Source: an uncultured Campylobacteraceae bacterium (GTDB lineage: Bacteria; Campylobacterota; Campylobacteria; Campylobacterales; Arcobacteraceae). From it: a stretch of DNA of 27,274 nt. Made by a program: the position numbers and the translations under genes. The DNA lies in assembly GCA_913057765.1 (NCBI GenBank), contig CAJXPH010000008.1:1-27274 (forward strand), given 5' to 3'. Positions 1 to 8,438 of this stretch are shown here, piece by piece; position 1 is the first letter of the stretch; each line of letters opens with the position of its first letter. The notes under the pieces are model-generated. The model was not told where the DNA came from and did not search any database. It worked only from the letters and a program-made list of their open reading frames with translations.

Positions 1-46
1 AGATCCTCTCTGGTCTCGTGGGCTCGGAGATGTGTATAAGAGACAG
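1..46 (+). other. Nextera i7-side sequencing adapter (artifact)
   Basis: Positions 1-4 match the end of the Illumina P7 primer, 5-12 (CCTCTCTG) is an 8-base index, and 13-46 is the Nextera read-2 transposase adapter ending in the 19-bp Tn5 mosaic end at 28-46. From memory the index is the reverse complement of N708. This is library-construction sequence, not genome; biological sequence starts at 47. Confidence 0.98.
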
Positions 47-93
47 CTAATATAGTATGCTAACAAGATAAAGTGTGTTAAAAGTGCTATACC

Positions 94-122
94 AACAAAT
101 ACTCTTTTTTAGAGTATTTGTT
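94..122. terminator. Hairpin downstream of the aap operon
   Basis: A perfect 12-bp inverted repeat (94-105 with 111-122, arm AACAAATACTCT) has a five-base loop and lies about 30 bases beyond the aapP stop codon. On the minus strand it is not directly followed by a U-tract, while on the plus strand a run of T starts about nine bases later. It may be a weak bidirectional terminator or an mRNA 3'-end stabiliser. Positions 47-93 hold nothing else I can name. Confidence 0.5.
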
Positions 123-150
123 AATAAGATTTTTTTTGTTATTTAAACTA

Positions 151-897
151 TTAATGGTCTAAAATTTGTTCTAAGAATAGTTTTAATCTATCAGACTGAG
201 GATTATCAAAAAACTCGTGTGGAGTGTTCTCTTCTACAATTTGTCCTTCATCCATAAAAATAACTCTATCTGCAACTTTTTTTGCAAATCCCATTTCATG
301 AGTAACACAAACCATTGTAATACCATCATCTGCTAATTCTGTCATAACGTCAAGTACTTCACCAATCATTTCAGGATCAAGTGCTGCTGTTGGTTCATCA
401 AATAACATAATCTCAGGGTCAGAACATAAACATCTTGCAATTGCAACACGTTGTTGTTGACCCCCCGATAATTGATTTGGATATTTATCCGCTTGATCTG
501 CAATTTTTACTCTTTCAAGGTAATGCATTGCAGTTTCAATTGCTTCTTTTCTTGGCTTTTTACCAACCCAAGTAGGTGCAAGAATTAGATTTTCTAAAAT
601 TGAAAGATGAGGAAAAAGATTAAAATGTTGGAATACCATTCCTACATGAGTTCTTACTTCTCTAATTCTCTTTACATCTTCTGTTAATTCTAACCCATTA
701 ACAATAATTTGACCCTCTTGGAATGGCTCTAGTCTATTTATACATCTAATAGTTGTAGATTTTCCAGAACCTGAAGGTCCACAAATTACTACTCTTTCAC
801 CTTTTTTAACTTTTAAATTAACGTCTTTTAGTACGTGAAAGTCGCCATACCATTTATTAACAGTATTCATTTCTATCATATATTCTAATTCACTCAT
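151..897 (-). CDS. aapP: Polar amino-acid ABC transporter ATP-binding protein
   Basis: This is the cytoplasmic ATPase that powers amino-acid import through the two permeases encoded upstream. The 248-residue length is normal for the GlnQ/AapP family. Walker A (GPSGSGKST) is at residues 40-48, the Q-loop near 90, the LSGGQ signature at 143-147, Walker B (IMLFDEP) at 163-169 and the H-loop histidine at 200, so it looks catalytically intact. The ATG at 897 is preceded by AGGAAAA at good spacing. It is last in the minus-strand order aapJ-aapQ-aapM-aapP, about 21 bases after aapM. Family assignment is firm; the exact substrate (general L-amino acids versus Glu/Gln) is inferred from operon composition. 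Confidence 0.95.
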   Translation of the reverse strand: MSELEYMIEMNTVNKWYGDFHVLKDVNLKVKKGERVVICGPSGSGKSTTIRCINRLEPFQEGQIIVNGLELTEDVKRIREVRTHVGMVFQHFNLFPHLSILENLILAPTWVGKKPRKEAIETAMHYLERVKIADQADKYPNQLSGGQQQRVAIARCLCSDPEIMLFDEPTAALDPEMIGEVLDVMTELADDGITMVCVTHEMGFAKKVADRVIFMDEGQIVEENTPHEFFDNPQSDRLKLFLEQILDH

Positions 898-918
898 AAT
901 TTTTCCTATTCTCTTCTA

Positions 919-1998
919 CTATTTATGATTTGTATTAAATCGATCTTCAATTGATTTAGCATATTTAGACATACTAAAACAAATTACCCAATAAATCATT
1001 GTTACGAAAACATAACCTTCTGTTTCAAAACCAAGCCAACTAGTATCACTATTTGTTAGTGTAACCATGGCTAAAATATCAAATAATCCAATGATTAAGA
1101 TAAGCGTTGTATCTTTAAATAATGAGATAAATGACCCAACAATATTTGGAATTGATATTTTAAGAGCTTGAGGAAGGATAATTAATCCCATTGCTTTCCA
1201 ATAAGTTAATCCTAAAGCATCTGCTGCTTCATATTGTCCTCTTGGAATAGCTTGTAATCCACCTCTTATCACTTCTGCAATGTAAGCCGCTTGAAATAAT
1301 GTAATACCAATTAGTGCTCTTAACAGCTTATCAAAATCCATTCCTTCGGGAAAGAATAGGGGTAAGATTACTGAAGACATGAATAATAATGTAATTAAAG
1401 GTACTCCTCTAATAAATTCAATATACATAACACTAATTGTTTTGATTACTGGCATATTTGATTGTCGTCCAAGTGCAAAAAGAATTCCAATTGGAAATGA
1501 TGCAATAATACCTACTGATGCAACGATAATAGTAAGAAGTAATCCTCCCCATTTATCGGTTTCTACATGTTCTAATCCAAAACCACCAGAGATAAGAGTA
1601 AATGCAATGATTGGAAAAGATATGATAATAAAAGCTTTTACTTTTACTGTATCAAAATATTTAAATGCAAATACATATGCTGTAAATATAAATAGTACTA
1701 AATTTGGTCTCCAGTATAATTCTTCTGGATAGAAACCATAGATAAATTGATCAAATTTTTCAATAATAAAAATCCATCTTGCACCATTTTTTGTTATCTC
1801 TTCTTTTGTTCCGCTCCATGTAGCATCAAATATCATCCAATCTAATAAAGGAGGAATAATAATATAAAGAATATAGAATGATACAAGTGTTAAGATTGAA
1901 CTAACTATTGAAGAGAAAAGATTTTCTTTTACCCAATGAATAATTCCTTTTGTTCCTAAAGGAGCTGATTTAGCTTCTAGTTTTTCATAAATCGCCAT
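919..1998 (-). CDS. aapM: Amino-acid ABC transporter permease (AapM type)
   Basis: This inner-membrane permease subunit has 359 residues. Strong hydrophobic segments lie near residues 30-55, 100-140 and 150-180, followed by the C-terminal transport domain. The EAA-type loop that docks the ATPase is visible (QYEAADALGL, then ILPQALKISIPN). The long N-terminal extension before the transport core is typical of AapM rather than short HisM/GlnP permeases. Its ATG at 1998 follows a GGAGCG ribosome binding site that overlaps the end of aapQ; one base separates the aapQ stop codon from this start, suggesting coupled translation. Confidence 0.92.
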   Translation of the reverse strand: MAIYEKLEAKSAPLGTKGIIHWVKENLFSSIVSSILTLVSFYILYIIIPPLLDWMIFDATWSGTKEEITKNGARWIFIIEKFDQFIYGFYPEELYWRPNLVLFIFTAYVFAFKYFDTVKVKAFIIISFPIIAFTLISGGFGLEHVETDKWGGLLLTIIVASVGIIASFPIGILFALGRQSNMPVIKTISVMYIEFIRGVPLITLLFMSSVILPLFFPEGMDFDKLLRALIGITLFQAAYIAEVIRGGLQAIPRGQYEAADALGLTYWKAMGLIILPQALKISIPNIVGSFISLFKDTTLILIIGLFDILAMVTLTNSDTSWLGFETEGYVFVTMIYWVICFSMSKYAKSIEDRFNTNHK

Positions 1999-1999
1999 C

Positions 2000-3184
2000 T
2001 TATCGCTCCTTTATTTGCATTCTTGAATTAACGAAATTCATTAATACAGAAATCAAAATACTTAATGTTAAATAAACAGCCATTGTCATTAAAATAATTT
2101 CAACTGCTTGTCCAACTTGATTTAGGGATGTTCCTGAGAATATAGTTACTAACTCTGGATAACCAATTGCCGTTGCAAGAGATGAGTTTTTAACCAAGTT
2201 AAGATATTGGTTAATTACAGGTGGAATAATTACTCTAAGTGCTTGAGGAAGAACAACCTTTTTTAAAATGATGTAATCTTTTAAACCTAAGGCATGTGCA
2301 GCCTCTTTTTGTCCTTTTGGCACAGCTTCAATACCAGCTCGAACAGCTTCAGCAATATAAGTAGCAGTATAGATACTAAGAGCAAAAGCAAGTGCAAGAA
2401 GTTCGGGGATCATAGTTAATCCACCTTTAAAGTTAAAACCTTTAAATACTGCAAATTCTAAAGTTGCAGGTGAGCCACTTAGAAAATAGACAAGAACTGG
2501 AGATACAATTAAAATTCCTAAAGAAACTAAGAATGTGGGAAATTCTTCTCCCGTTTCATCATGTCTCTTATTTGCCCATTTTGCTAAATAGATTACAGCA
2601 GCAATAGCTAAAACAAAAGCAATTATAACAGCATTAAATCCACTCTCAAGGATAGGTTTGGGAATATAAAGTCCTCTATTATTAAAGAAAATAGCATCAA
2701 AAAAGGTGATACTTTGTTTGGGACTAGGAAGTGAGGCTAATACAACATTATACCAAAATAGAATTTGTAATAAAATTGGAATATTTCTAAAAGTTTCTAC
2801 ATATATCATAGATAACTTTGCAATCATAAAGTTTTTAGAGAGTCTTCCAATACCAACTAAAAGTCCAATAATTGTTGCAAAGATGATACCAATAACAGAA
2901 ACTAAAATTGTATTTAAAAGTCCAACAATGAAGACTTTCCCATGTGAGTTTGATTCATCATATTCAATTAAAGATTGTAAAATTCCAAATCCAGCTTCTG
3001 AACCTAAAAAATCGAATCCTGTATTAATCCCACGTTTTTCAATATTAATAAACATATTGTTTATAACAAAATATACTGTAATAAATATAAGTACTAATGC
3101 TAGTACTTGATAGATTATGGCTCTGTTATCTGGATTGTTATAAAACGCAACCTCAGGTTGTCGAGCTCTTTTGTGTTTTTTCAT
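2000..3184 (-). CDS. aapQ: Amino-acid ABC transporter permease (AapQ type)
   Basis: This is the second permease of the transporter, 394 residues. It has an N-terminal membrane segment at about residues 25-45, a long periplasmic insertion, and a C-terminal core with the EAA loop (QKEAAHALGL, followed by VLPQALRVIIPP). Length and split architecture match AapQ of the AapJQMP general amino-acid transporter. It is separated from aapJ by 77 bases that contain a strong hairpin, so it is probably expressed below the level of the binding protein. It is expected to form a heterodimer with the aapM product in the inner membrane. Confidence 0.92.
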   Translation of the reverse strand: MKKHKRARQPEVAFYNNPDNRAIIYQVLALVLIFITVYFVINNMFINIEKRGINTGFDFLGSEAGFGILQSLIEYDESNSHGKVFIVGLLNTILVSVIGIIFATIIGLLVGIGRLSKNFMIAKLSMIYVETFRNIPILLQILFWYNVVLASLPSPKQSITFFDAIFFNNRGLYIPKPILESGFNAVIIAFVLAIAAVIYLAKWANKRHDETGEEFPTFLVSLGILIVSPVLVYFLSGSPATLEFAVFKGFNFKGGLTMIPELLALAFALSIYTATYIAEAVRAGIEAVPKGQKEAAHALGLKDYIILKKVVLPQALRVIIPPVINQYLNLVKNSSLATAIGYPELVTIFSGTSLNQVGQAVEIILMTMAVYLTLSILISVLMNFVNSRMQIKER

Positions 3185-3201
3185 TTTCTTACCTTGTCAT
3201 T

Positions 3202-3231
3202 AAAAAAGGGGAAATAAAATTTCCCCTTTTT
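3202..3231 (-). terminator. Intra-operon terminator-like hairpin between aapJ and aapQ
   Basis: A perfect 13-bp inverted repeat (3203-3215 with 3219-3231) containing a GGGG/CCCC core ends on the minus strand in a run of six T. It lies between the binding-protein gene and the first permease gene. Such elements usually cause partial termination, giving excess binding protein over membrane subunits; that role is inferred here. Confidence 0.75.
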
Positions 3232-3261
3232 ATTAAATAAATGTAGTATCACAATACCTTA

Positions 3262-4278
3262 TTATCTAATAGGAGCTCCATATTGAAGTCCGCCTTGATT
3301 CCAAAGTTTATTTAAACCTCTATCAATTTTAAGAGGAGAACCTTTTCCAACATTTCTCTCGAATGATTCACCGTAGTTTCCAACATTTTTAATAACATTA
3401 TATGCCCATTTAGCATCTAATCCTAAGTTTTTACCAGCTTCACCAGAAGTTCCTAGTAATCTTTTAATATTTGGGTTTTTACTATTTGCCATTGAATCAA
3501 CATTTGCTTTTGTAACACCCATCTCTTCAGCATTTAATAATGCAATATGAGTCCATTTTACAATATTAAACCATTTATCATCACCTTGTCTTACAACTGG
3601 TCCTAATGGTTCTTTTGAAATAATTTCAGGAAGCACTAGTACAGAATTTGGATCTTTTACTTTTAATACTAAACCATATAATTGAGAAGCATCAGATGTT
3701 ACAACATCACAACGTCCTGATTTAAATCCTTCAATTGTTTGTCCAGATGTATCATATGTAATTGGTTTATAAGTCATTTTATTTGCTTTGAAATAATCAG
3801 TTAGGTTAAGTTCAGTAGTTGTCCCTGCTTGAATACAAACAGTAGCACCATCAAGTTCTAATGCAGATTTTACACCAATACTTTTAGAAATTAAAAATCC
3901 TTGACCATCATAATAGTTAACACCAGCAAAATTTAAACCTAAAGAAGTATCTCTAGTATTTGTCCATGTAGTTGATCTAGATAACATATCAATTTCACCA
4001 CTTTGAAGTGCAGTAAATCTTTCTTTTGCAGTTAATGGAACATATTTTACTTTTGAAGCATCACCAAATACAGCAGATGCAACAGCTTTACACATATCTA
4101 CATCTAAACCTTTCCAGTTACCATTTGAATCAGTTGCAGAGAAACCTGCAATACCTGTAGAAACACCACAACTTAGGGCACCTTTACTTTTTATTGAGTC
4201 TAAAGTATCAGCAGTTGATACTGTTGTAGCAAGGGCTAATGCCGCAATACTTAAAGAGGCAGTTTTTAAAATTTTCAT
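3262..4278 (-). CDS. aapJ: Amino-acid ABC transporter periplasmic binding protein
   Basis: This secreted solute-binding protein delivers amino acids to the AapQM permease. It has 338 residues with a clear Sec signal peptide at about 1-23 (lysines, a hydrophobic stretch, cleavage near STA|DT). The mature part has the cluster 3 binding-protein pattern: GVSTGIAGFSATDSNGNWKG, then DVDMCKAVA, and LTAKERFTALQSGEIDML. The ATG at 4278 follows AAGGATAT. It is first in the operon and the terminator-like hairpin behind it suits its higher expected abundance. Family is secure; amino-acid specificity is not visible. Confidence 0.93.
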   Translation of the reverse strand: MKILKTASLSIAALALATTVSTADTLDSIKSKGALSCGVSTGIAGFSATDSNGNWKGLDVDMCKAVASAVFGDASKVKYVPLTAKERFTALQSGEIDMLSRSTTWTNTRDTSLGLNFAGVNYYDGQGFLISKSIGVKSALELDGATVCIQAGTTTELNLTDYFKANKMTYKPITYDTSGQTIEGFKSGRCDVVTSDASQLYGLVLKVKDPNSVLVLPEIISKEPLGPVVRQGDDKWFNIVKWTHIALLNAEEMGVTKANVDSMANSKNPNIKRLLGTSGEAGKNLGLDAKWAYNVIKNVGNYGESFERNVGKGSPLKIDRGLNKLWNQGGLQYGAPIR

Positions 4279-4353
4279 CTAAATATCCTTTTTTTAATTT
4301 TCAATTATAAGTGTATACCTTAATAGTAGCAATGAAGTAGCAAATGTGATTAA

Positions 4354-4359
4354 ATTATA
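4354..4359 (-). promoter_or_regulatory. Candidate -10 element for the aap operon
   Basis: A perfect TATAAT on the minus strand, preceded by TTGTC, lies 76 bases upstream of the aapJ start codon in an AT-rich gap. No clear -35 and no Crp/Fnr-type box is seen. It is the best promoter candidate in the 4279-4410 gap. Confidence 0.45.
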
Positions 4360-4410
4360 GACAATATGAAATTTTTATGAATGTTTTATGCAATTTTCAT
4401 GAATTTTAGT

Positions 4411-4443
4411 GAAAAAAGCCAAATTTTGAAATATTTGGCTTTT
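4411..4443 (-). terminator. Rho-independent terminator after orf128
   Basis: An 11-bp inverted repeat (4414-4424 with 4433-4443, core AGCCAAAT/ATTTGGCT) has an eight-base loop and runs into six T on the minus strand. It lies just beyond the stop codon at 4467 and separates the nirDL operon from the aap operon. Confidence 0.8.
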
Positions 4444-4466
4444 AAAAGAAGGAGTGTAAATTATAT

Positions 4467-4853
4467 TTATTTTGTAAGAGTTACTGGAACATATTCAATA
4501 CATCTAGCAGTGAAAAATGCTCTGCTATAGTTTGGTGAACTAAACATATGATTTTCTAAAGTCCATTCATTAGATTTTTCTATAGTAACACTTTGAGCTA
4601 CTTTTCTTAACATTCTACTTTCGCAAACAACTTTCTCACCATTCTCAAAGGCATCTTCAACTCCTACCATACGGTCTGAAGTTACAAAAAAGTGTACCCC
4701 AATAAATGAAAGAGATGCTGAACCTACAAAAAATAAGCCTTTTTTATAAAGTCCTTTTGCAACAAAAGGTCTTGTTGTCACAAATAGTGTAACTAATAAT
4801 GCAAAAACTGCAATACCTAAATATCCTGCTTCAAGTTTAAAAAATAGTTCCAT
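4467..4853 (-). CDS. Hypothetical two-helix membrane protein downstream of nirDL
   Basis: I do not recognise this 128-residue protein. Residues about 11-27 and 39-58 form two hydrophobic helices, followed by a soluble domain of about 70 residues with two cysteines. It starts 12 bases after the nirDL stop codon, with AAGGAA upstream of its ATG, and shares the terminator at 4411-4443, so it is almost certainly co-transcribed with nirDL. A link to heme d1 synthesis or denitrification is inferred only from this position. Confidence 0.75.
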   Translation of the reverse strand: MELFFKLEAGYLGIAVFALLVTLFVTTRPFVAKGLYKKGLFFVGSASLSFIGVHFFVTSDRMVGVEDAFENGEKVVCESRMLRKVAQSVTIEKSNEWTLENHMFSSPNYSRAFFTARCIEYVPVTLTK

Positions 4854-4865
4854 TTTTTTAATTCC

Positions 4866-5867
4866 TTAATTTATATATGTATTTTCCCACTCTTTAAATT
4901 CGTCACTAAAGTATTTAATTCTAATTTTCTTAAATTCTCTTGATGAATAAAGTGGCATGTTTGATTTATATGGTATCTCTTTTTGAATACTTTCAATCAC
5001 TTTTTGTGTATCTTCTTTTGTTTTTCCATGAATCATGGTAAATAAATTATAATTCCATGTCGGGTACTTAGGTCTTAAGTAACAGTGAGATACTGCTGAG
5101 AAAGATGCAGCAATTGCACCAATTCTTTCACCTTCTTCACCTTCTTCAATATCCCAAGCTACCATTGCATTTGCATTGAAACCAGCTTTTCGATGATTTA
5201 ATATACATGCAAATCTTCTCATTACTCCTGCGTCTTGGAACTCTTGTAAGGTAGAAAAGAATTCATCGTAAGTAATATTTAGTTTTTCAATTATATTTTT
5301 AAATGGCTCAGAAACTATTTCTATATCATTTTGAGCTTCTTTAATAATATTAAAATGATGGTCCGTTAATTCTAAATCTTTAAATTTCTTTTTTTCAACT
5401 TTTTCTTTTTTATCTTGTTTATTAGTTGTATCTAGTTTTACAGATATTTTAAAAAGTTTTAAAGTAGGTAATAAAATATAATCACTAGCTTTAGTAAGCT
5501 TTGATAAAAGCTCAACTGTATCTTCTAGGTTTGATTTAGATTGTGGCGAGATTGCAATTGTAAACCAAATGTTATATTTGTGGTTTCTTTCATAGTTATG
5601 TGAAATACCAGGATGTGAGTTTAAAATGATTACTGCATCATCAATTTTATCTTCATCAATCTCAAAAGCAACCAATGAAGATTTATAACCTAATCTTTTT
5701 GTATCAAAAATTGCTGATGTTTGTCTAATAATTTTATTAGATTTTTCTTCTTGTAAAATCTTTATTACTTCATCTTCTGTTGTATTTAATTCTTTTGCAA
5801 TTTGTTCAAAAGGTTTTTTTGTAAGTGGAAAATTTTTTTGTACTCTATATAGTATTTCATCTTTCAT
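4866..5867 (-). CDS. nirDL: Siroheme decarboxylase NirDL, fused two-module AsnC-like protein
   Basis: The protein is predicted to decarboxylate siroheme to 12,18-didecarboxysiroheme in heme d1 synthesis. It has 333 residues in two tandem Lrp/AsnC-like modules (about 1-145 and 166-320) joined by a lysine-rich linker. Each module has a degenerate HTH followed by the Nir/Ahb motif: SHNYERNHKYNIWFT near 89-103 and SHCYLRPKYPTWNYNLFT near 260-277, the histidine/arginine/aromatic signature of NirD/L/G/H. Such proteins are enzymes, not regulators. The ATG at 5867 is chosen because GGAGAA precedes it and because the upstream TTG at 5906 falls inside the predicted promoter. It is first in an operon with orf128, divergent from the two-component genes. 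Confidence 0.88.
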   Translation of the reverse strand: MKDEILYRVQKNFPLTKKPFEQIAKELNTTEDEVIKILQEEKSNKIIRQTSAIFDTKRLGYKSSLVAFEIDEDKIDDAVIILNSHPGISHNYERNHKYNIWFTIAISPQSKSNLEDTVELLSKLTKASDYILLPTLKLFKISVKLDTTNKQDKKEKVEKKKFKDLELTDHHFNIIKEAQNDIEIVSEPFKNIIEKLNITYDEFFSTLQEFQDAGVMRRFACILNHRKAGFNANAMVAWDIEEGEEGERIGAIAASFSAVSHCYLRPKYPTWNYNLFTMIHGKTKEDTQKVIESIQKEIPYKSNMPLYSSREFKKIRIKYFSDEFKEWENTYIN

Positions 5868-5889
5868 ATTTTCTCCAAAATTAAAATTA

Positions 5890-5938
5890 AAAAAATAGTA
5901 TAACAATTAAACTTTTTTATAACATTGATTTAGAACAA
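5890..5938 (-). promoter_or_regulatory. Crp/Fnr-type promoter of nirDL
   Basis: The palindrome at 5925-5938 (on the minus strand TTGTTCTAAATCAA) matches TTGAT-N4-ATCAA at nine of ten defined positions. An extended -10 (TGTTATACT) ends at 5897, giving an inferred start at 5890. The box centre is then at -41.5, the class II activator position. The leader to the ATG is about 22 bases. Confidence 0.65.
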
Positions 5939-6013
5939 TTTTCATTTTATTTAAAAAGTGGTTAATAAATGTACTGAATATCAACTTTTCATTATTTATA
6001 ATAATTAACATTA

Positions 6014-6062
6014 TTGATGTATGTTAAAATAATAAATTTATTATTTTGCTATACTAATAAGT
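6014..6062 (+). promoter_or_regulatory. Crp/Fnr-type promoter of the two-component operon
   Basis: The palindrome TTGATGTATGTTAA at 6014-6027 precedes an extended -10 (TGCTATACT, hexamer 6050-6055). The inferred start at 6062 puts the box centre at exactly -41.5. The right half (GTTAA) deviates from ATCAA at two positions, so affinity may differ from the nirDL box. Confidence 0.55.
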
Positions 6063-6083
6063 TTTATTAAGAAAGGTTTAAAC

Positions 6084-6470
6084 TTGGGCGTTGAAGAATT
6101 AAAAAAATTGAATGTTTTATATGTAGAAGATGAAGAAGAGGTTAGTAGTGAAGTAATTCATAACATGAGGTTCTTTGTTAATAATATAATTTTTTGTAAA
6201 AATGGACAAGAAGGTTTAGAAATATTTAAAAATCAAGAAAATAGTATTGATATAATTATAACTGATGTTTTAATGCCTGTATTAGACGGGCAGAAAATGG
6301 TAGATGAAATTAGGAAGATTAATGCTAATGTTCCTGTTGTTTTTACAACAGCTTTTAATAATGAAAAGTTTATAGAATATACTTTAGCTCAAGATTTAGT
6401 TGAAAATATATCAAAACCGATTGATTTAGAAGAATTATTTGAGTCTATGTTAAAACTTATAAACAAATAA
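6084..6470 (+). CDS. Receiver-only response regulator
   Basis: This 128-residue protein is a stand-alone CheY-like receiver with no DNA-binding or enzymatic output domain. The acidic pair lies at 15-16 (VEDEE), the phospho-acceptor Asp at 61 (IIITDVLMP), the switch Thr near 88-89 (VFTTAF) and the conserved Lys at 111 (ISKPID), so it should be phosphorylatable. The start is TTG at 6084, supported by GAAAGG seven bases upstream. The kinase gene follows two bases after the stop codon and is the obvious phosphodonor. With no output domain it must act by protein contact or serve as a phosphate sink; the partner is unknown. Confidence 0.87.
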   Translation: MGVEELKKLNVLYVEDEEEVSSEVIHNMRFFVNNIIFCKNGQEGLEIFKNQENSIDIIITDVLMPVLDGQKMVDEIRKINANVPVVFTTAFNNEKFIEYTLAQDLVENISKPIDLEELFESMLKLINK

Positions 6471-6472
6471 AT

Positions 6473-7798
6473 ATGCTTATTTCTTTTTTTAATTCATTAT
6501 CTTTTACTACTAGATATACTTTTGCACTTCTTGTTATTGCCTTATTATCAACTTTGGCTTATTTTAATTTATCTAATCTAATTGAGGAGCAAGCAGATTA
6601 TGGAAAAATCATTAATATAAGTGGTAAGCAAAGAATGCTAACTCAAAAGATTGCATTAAATGCAATTTATTATAAAACTAATAAATTATCTGAATCACTA
6701 AAAATCATGGAAACAAGCCATAAATACTTAATATCATTGCCAATGTCAAAAAAATTGTCTAACATGTACTATTCAAAACCAATGTTATTAAATGAAAGAG
6801 TAGAAAAGTTTTTTAAACATGCAAATGAATTCAAAAAAAGTAGGAATGGGAATAGTTTAACTTATATATTAAAAAATTCTGAAAATTTACTTATTGATTT
6901 TGATAAAGTGGTATCAGTTTATCAATTAGAAGTTGAAAATAAAACATATGCTTTAAGTACTAGAGAATTATATCTATTATTATTTACTTTCTTTATTTTA
7001 GTTATTGAAGCAGTATTTATTTTTAGACCTGCAAATAATATGATTAATGCGAATAAAATAAAATTATTACAACAATCTAGATCATCTGCTATGGGAGAGA
7101 TGATTGAGAATATTGCACATCAATGGAGACAACCATTAAGTACTATAAGCACAATAGCTAGTGGTGCAAAAGTAAGAAAAAAAATGAATATGATTAATGA
7201 CGAGGAAATTATTGAATCATATGAAAAAATCATTAAACATACAAAACATTTATCAACTACAATAGATGATTTTAGAAGTTTTTTTAAAGAAGACAAGAAA
7301 AAGACAATATTTAACATTGAAGACGTAATTAGTCATTGTAAATCACTTACCGAAGCTTCTTATAAAAGTAATAATATTACATTATTAGTAAATATAAAAG
7401 ATATTAATTCTAAAGTAGAAGGAAGATTTGGCGAAATGTCTCAAGTAATAATAAATATATTAAATAATGCAAAAGATATTTTAAATGAGAAAAATTTAGA
7501 AAATAAAATTGTAAACATTACAGTAGAAGAACAAAAATATGATTATAAAATCACAATTCAAGATAATGCAAATGGAGTTCCTATAAATATTATAAACAAA
7601 ATATTTGAACCATACTTTACAACAAAACATAAATCGCAAGGTACTGGTATTGGCCTTTTTATGAGTAAAGAGATAATTCACAAACATTTTAATGGAGTAT
7701 TAAAAGTTTCTAATGAAAAATTCACTATTAATAAAAAAGAATACTATGGCGCATGTTTTAAAATTTTACTACCAATAAAAAAGTTTTCTACTAATTGA
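6473..7798 (+). CDS. Sensor histidine kinase with PilJ/NarX-like sensor domain
   Basis: This membrane kinase has 441 residues. TM1 is at about 15-33 and TM2 at 167-184, enclosing a periplasmic helical domain. The domain starts with ISGKQRMLTQKI (49-60), which resembles the type IV pili/PilJ N-terminal domain and the nitrate-binding P-box of NarX, with a conserved G-x-x-R-M. The cytoplasmic part has the H-box at His216 (IAHQWRQPLS), N-box near 330 (NILNNAKD), G1 (DNANGVP, 364-370) and G2 (GTGIGL, 390-395), so the kinase core looks complete. Nitrate or nitrite sensing is inferred from the motif and the surrounding denitrification genes. No strong ribosome binding site precedes the ATG, so translation is probably coupled to the receiver gene. 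Confidence 0.87.
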   Translation: MLISFFNSLSFTTRYTFALLVIALLSTLAYFNLSNLIEEQADYGKIINISGKQRMLTQKIALNAIYYKTNKLSESLKIMETSHKYLISLPMSKKLSNMYYSKPMLLNERVEKFFKHANEFKKSRNGNSLTYILKNSENLLIDFDKVVSVYQLEVENKTYALSTRELYLLLFTFFILVIEAVFIFRPANNMINANKIKLLQQSRSSAMGEMIENIAHQWRQPLSTISTIASGAKVRKKMNMINDEEIIESYEKIIKHTKHLSTTIDDFRSFFKEDKKKTIFNIEDVISHCKSLTEASYKSNNITLLVNIKDINSKVEGRFGEMSQVIINILNNAKDILNEKNLENKIVNITVEEQKYDYKITIQDNANGVPINIINKIFEPYFTTKHKSQGTGIGLFMSKEIIHKHFNGVLKVSNEKFTINKKEYYGACFKILLPIKKFSTN

Positions 7799-7865
7799 TT
7801 TGAATTAAGGTTTGAGCATCCTATTTTTGATAGAATGTGAAAAATTAAATTATATAGGATTTTTT

Positions 7866-8438
7866 ATGGCATATTTTCCTGCTTTTATGAAGTTTGATGA
7901 TAAAAAGATTTTAATTGTTGGTGGTGGTTATATCGCTTACGAGAAATTAGAACATTTATTAGACTTTACAAATAATATTACACTTATTGCAAAAGATTAT
8001 AGCGATGATATTCAAGAACTAATAGATGAGAATTCTTTAGTTCATACTAAAAAAGCTTATGAAGAAGGCGATATCAAAGGTTTTGATATTATTATTGCAG
8101 CAGTAGATGATTTCAATCTTCAAGAATCAATCTTCAAAGAAACAAGAAATTATAATTGTTTATGCAATTGCGTTGATTTACAAAAGTACTGTGATTTTAT
8201 TTTTCCATCATACGTAAAAAAAGGTGATTTGACAATTGCTGTATCAACATCAGGTTCATCTCCTGCAATGGCAAAACATTTAAGAATGTGGCTTAATAAA
8301 ATGATTCCAGATTCAATTGTGGATTTTTTAAAAGAGATGAAAGGGTATAGAAAAACTATGCCAAAAGGAAAAGAAAGAATGCAATTTTTAGATAAAAAAG
8401 CAGAACAGTATGTCTCAACTTGGAAGGAAGAAAAATGA
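7866..8438 (+). CDS. Precorrin-2 dehydrogenase / sirohydrochlorin ferrochelatase (CysG-N/Met8-like)
   Basis: The enzyme oxidises precorrin-2 to sirohydrochlorin and, in bifunctional relatives, inserts iron to give siroheme, the precursor of heme d1. It has 190 residues: a Rossmann NAD motif (ILIVGGGYIAYEK, about 15-27), then the family signature CNCVDLQKYCDFIFPSYVKKG followed by STSGSSPAMAKHLR. There is no methyltransferase domain; that activity is the separate cobA in this window. The ATG at 7866 is preferred over the TTG at 7812 because AGGA lies six bases upstream and MAYFPAFMKF matches the usual family start. It lies in the same operon as the two-component genes. Whether it also chelates iron cannot be read from the sequence. 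Confidence 0.88.
   Translation: MAYFPAFMKFDDKKILIVGGGYIAYEKLEHLLDFTNNITLIAKDYSDDIQELIDENSLVHTKKAYEEGDIKGFDIIIAAVDDFNLQESIFKETRNYNCLCNCVDLQKYCDFIFPSYVKKGDLTIAVSTSGSSPAMAKHLRMWLNKMIPDSIVDFLKEMKGYRKTMPKGKERMQFLDKKAEQYVSTWKEEK

Noticed and set aside
1379..3110. Plus-strand frames opposite the aap permease genes
   Set aside because: They are antisense shadows of conserved permease genes, with no ribosome binding sites and no protein-family resemblance.
4866..5867. Lrp/AsnC transcription regulator
   Set aside because: The HTH parts are degenerate, two modules are fused, and both carry the H/R/YN-W signature of siroheme decarboxylases, in a heme d1 gene context.
5868..5906. Longer NirDL starting at TTG 5906
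   Set aside because: The extra codons overlap the predicted extended -10 and start site and lack a ribosome binding site; the ATG at 5867 has GGAGAA.
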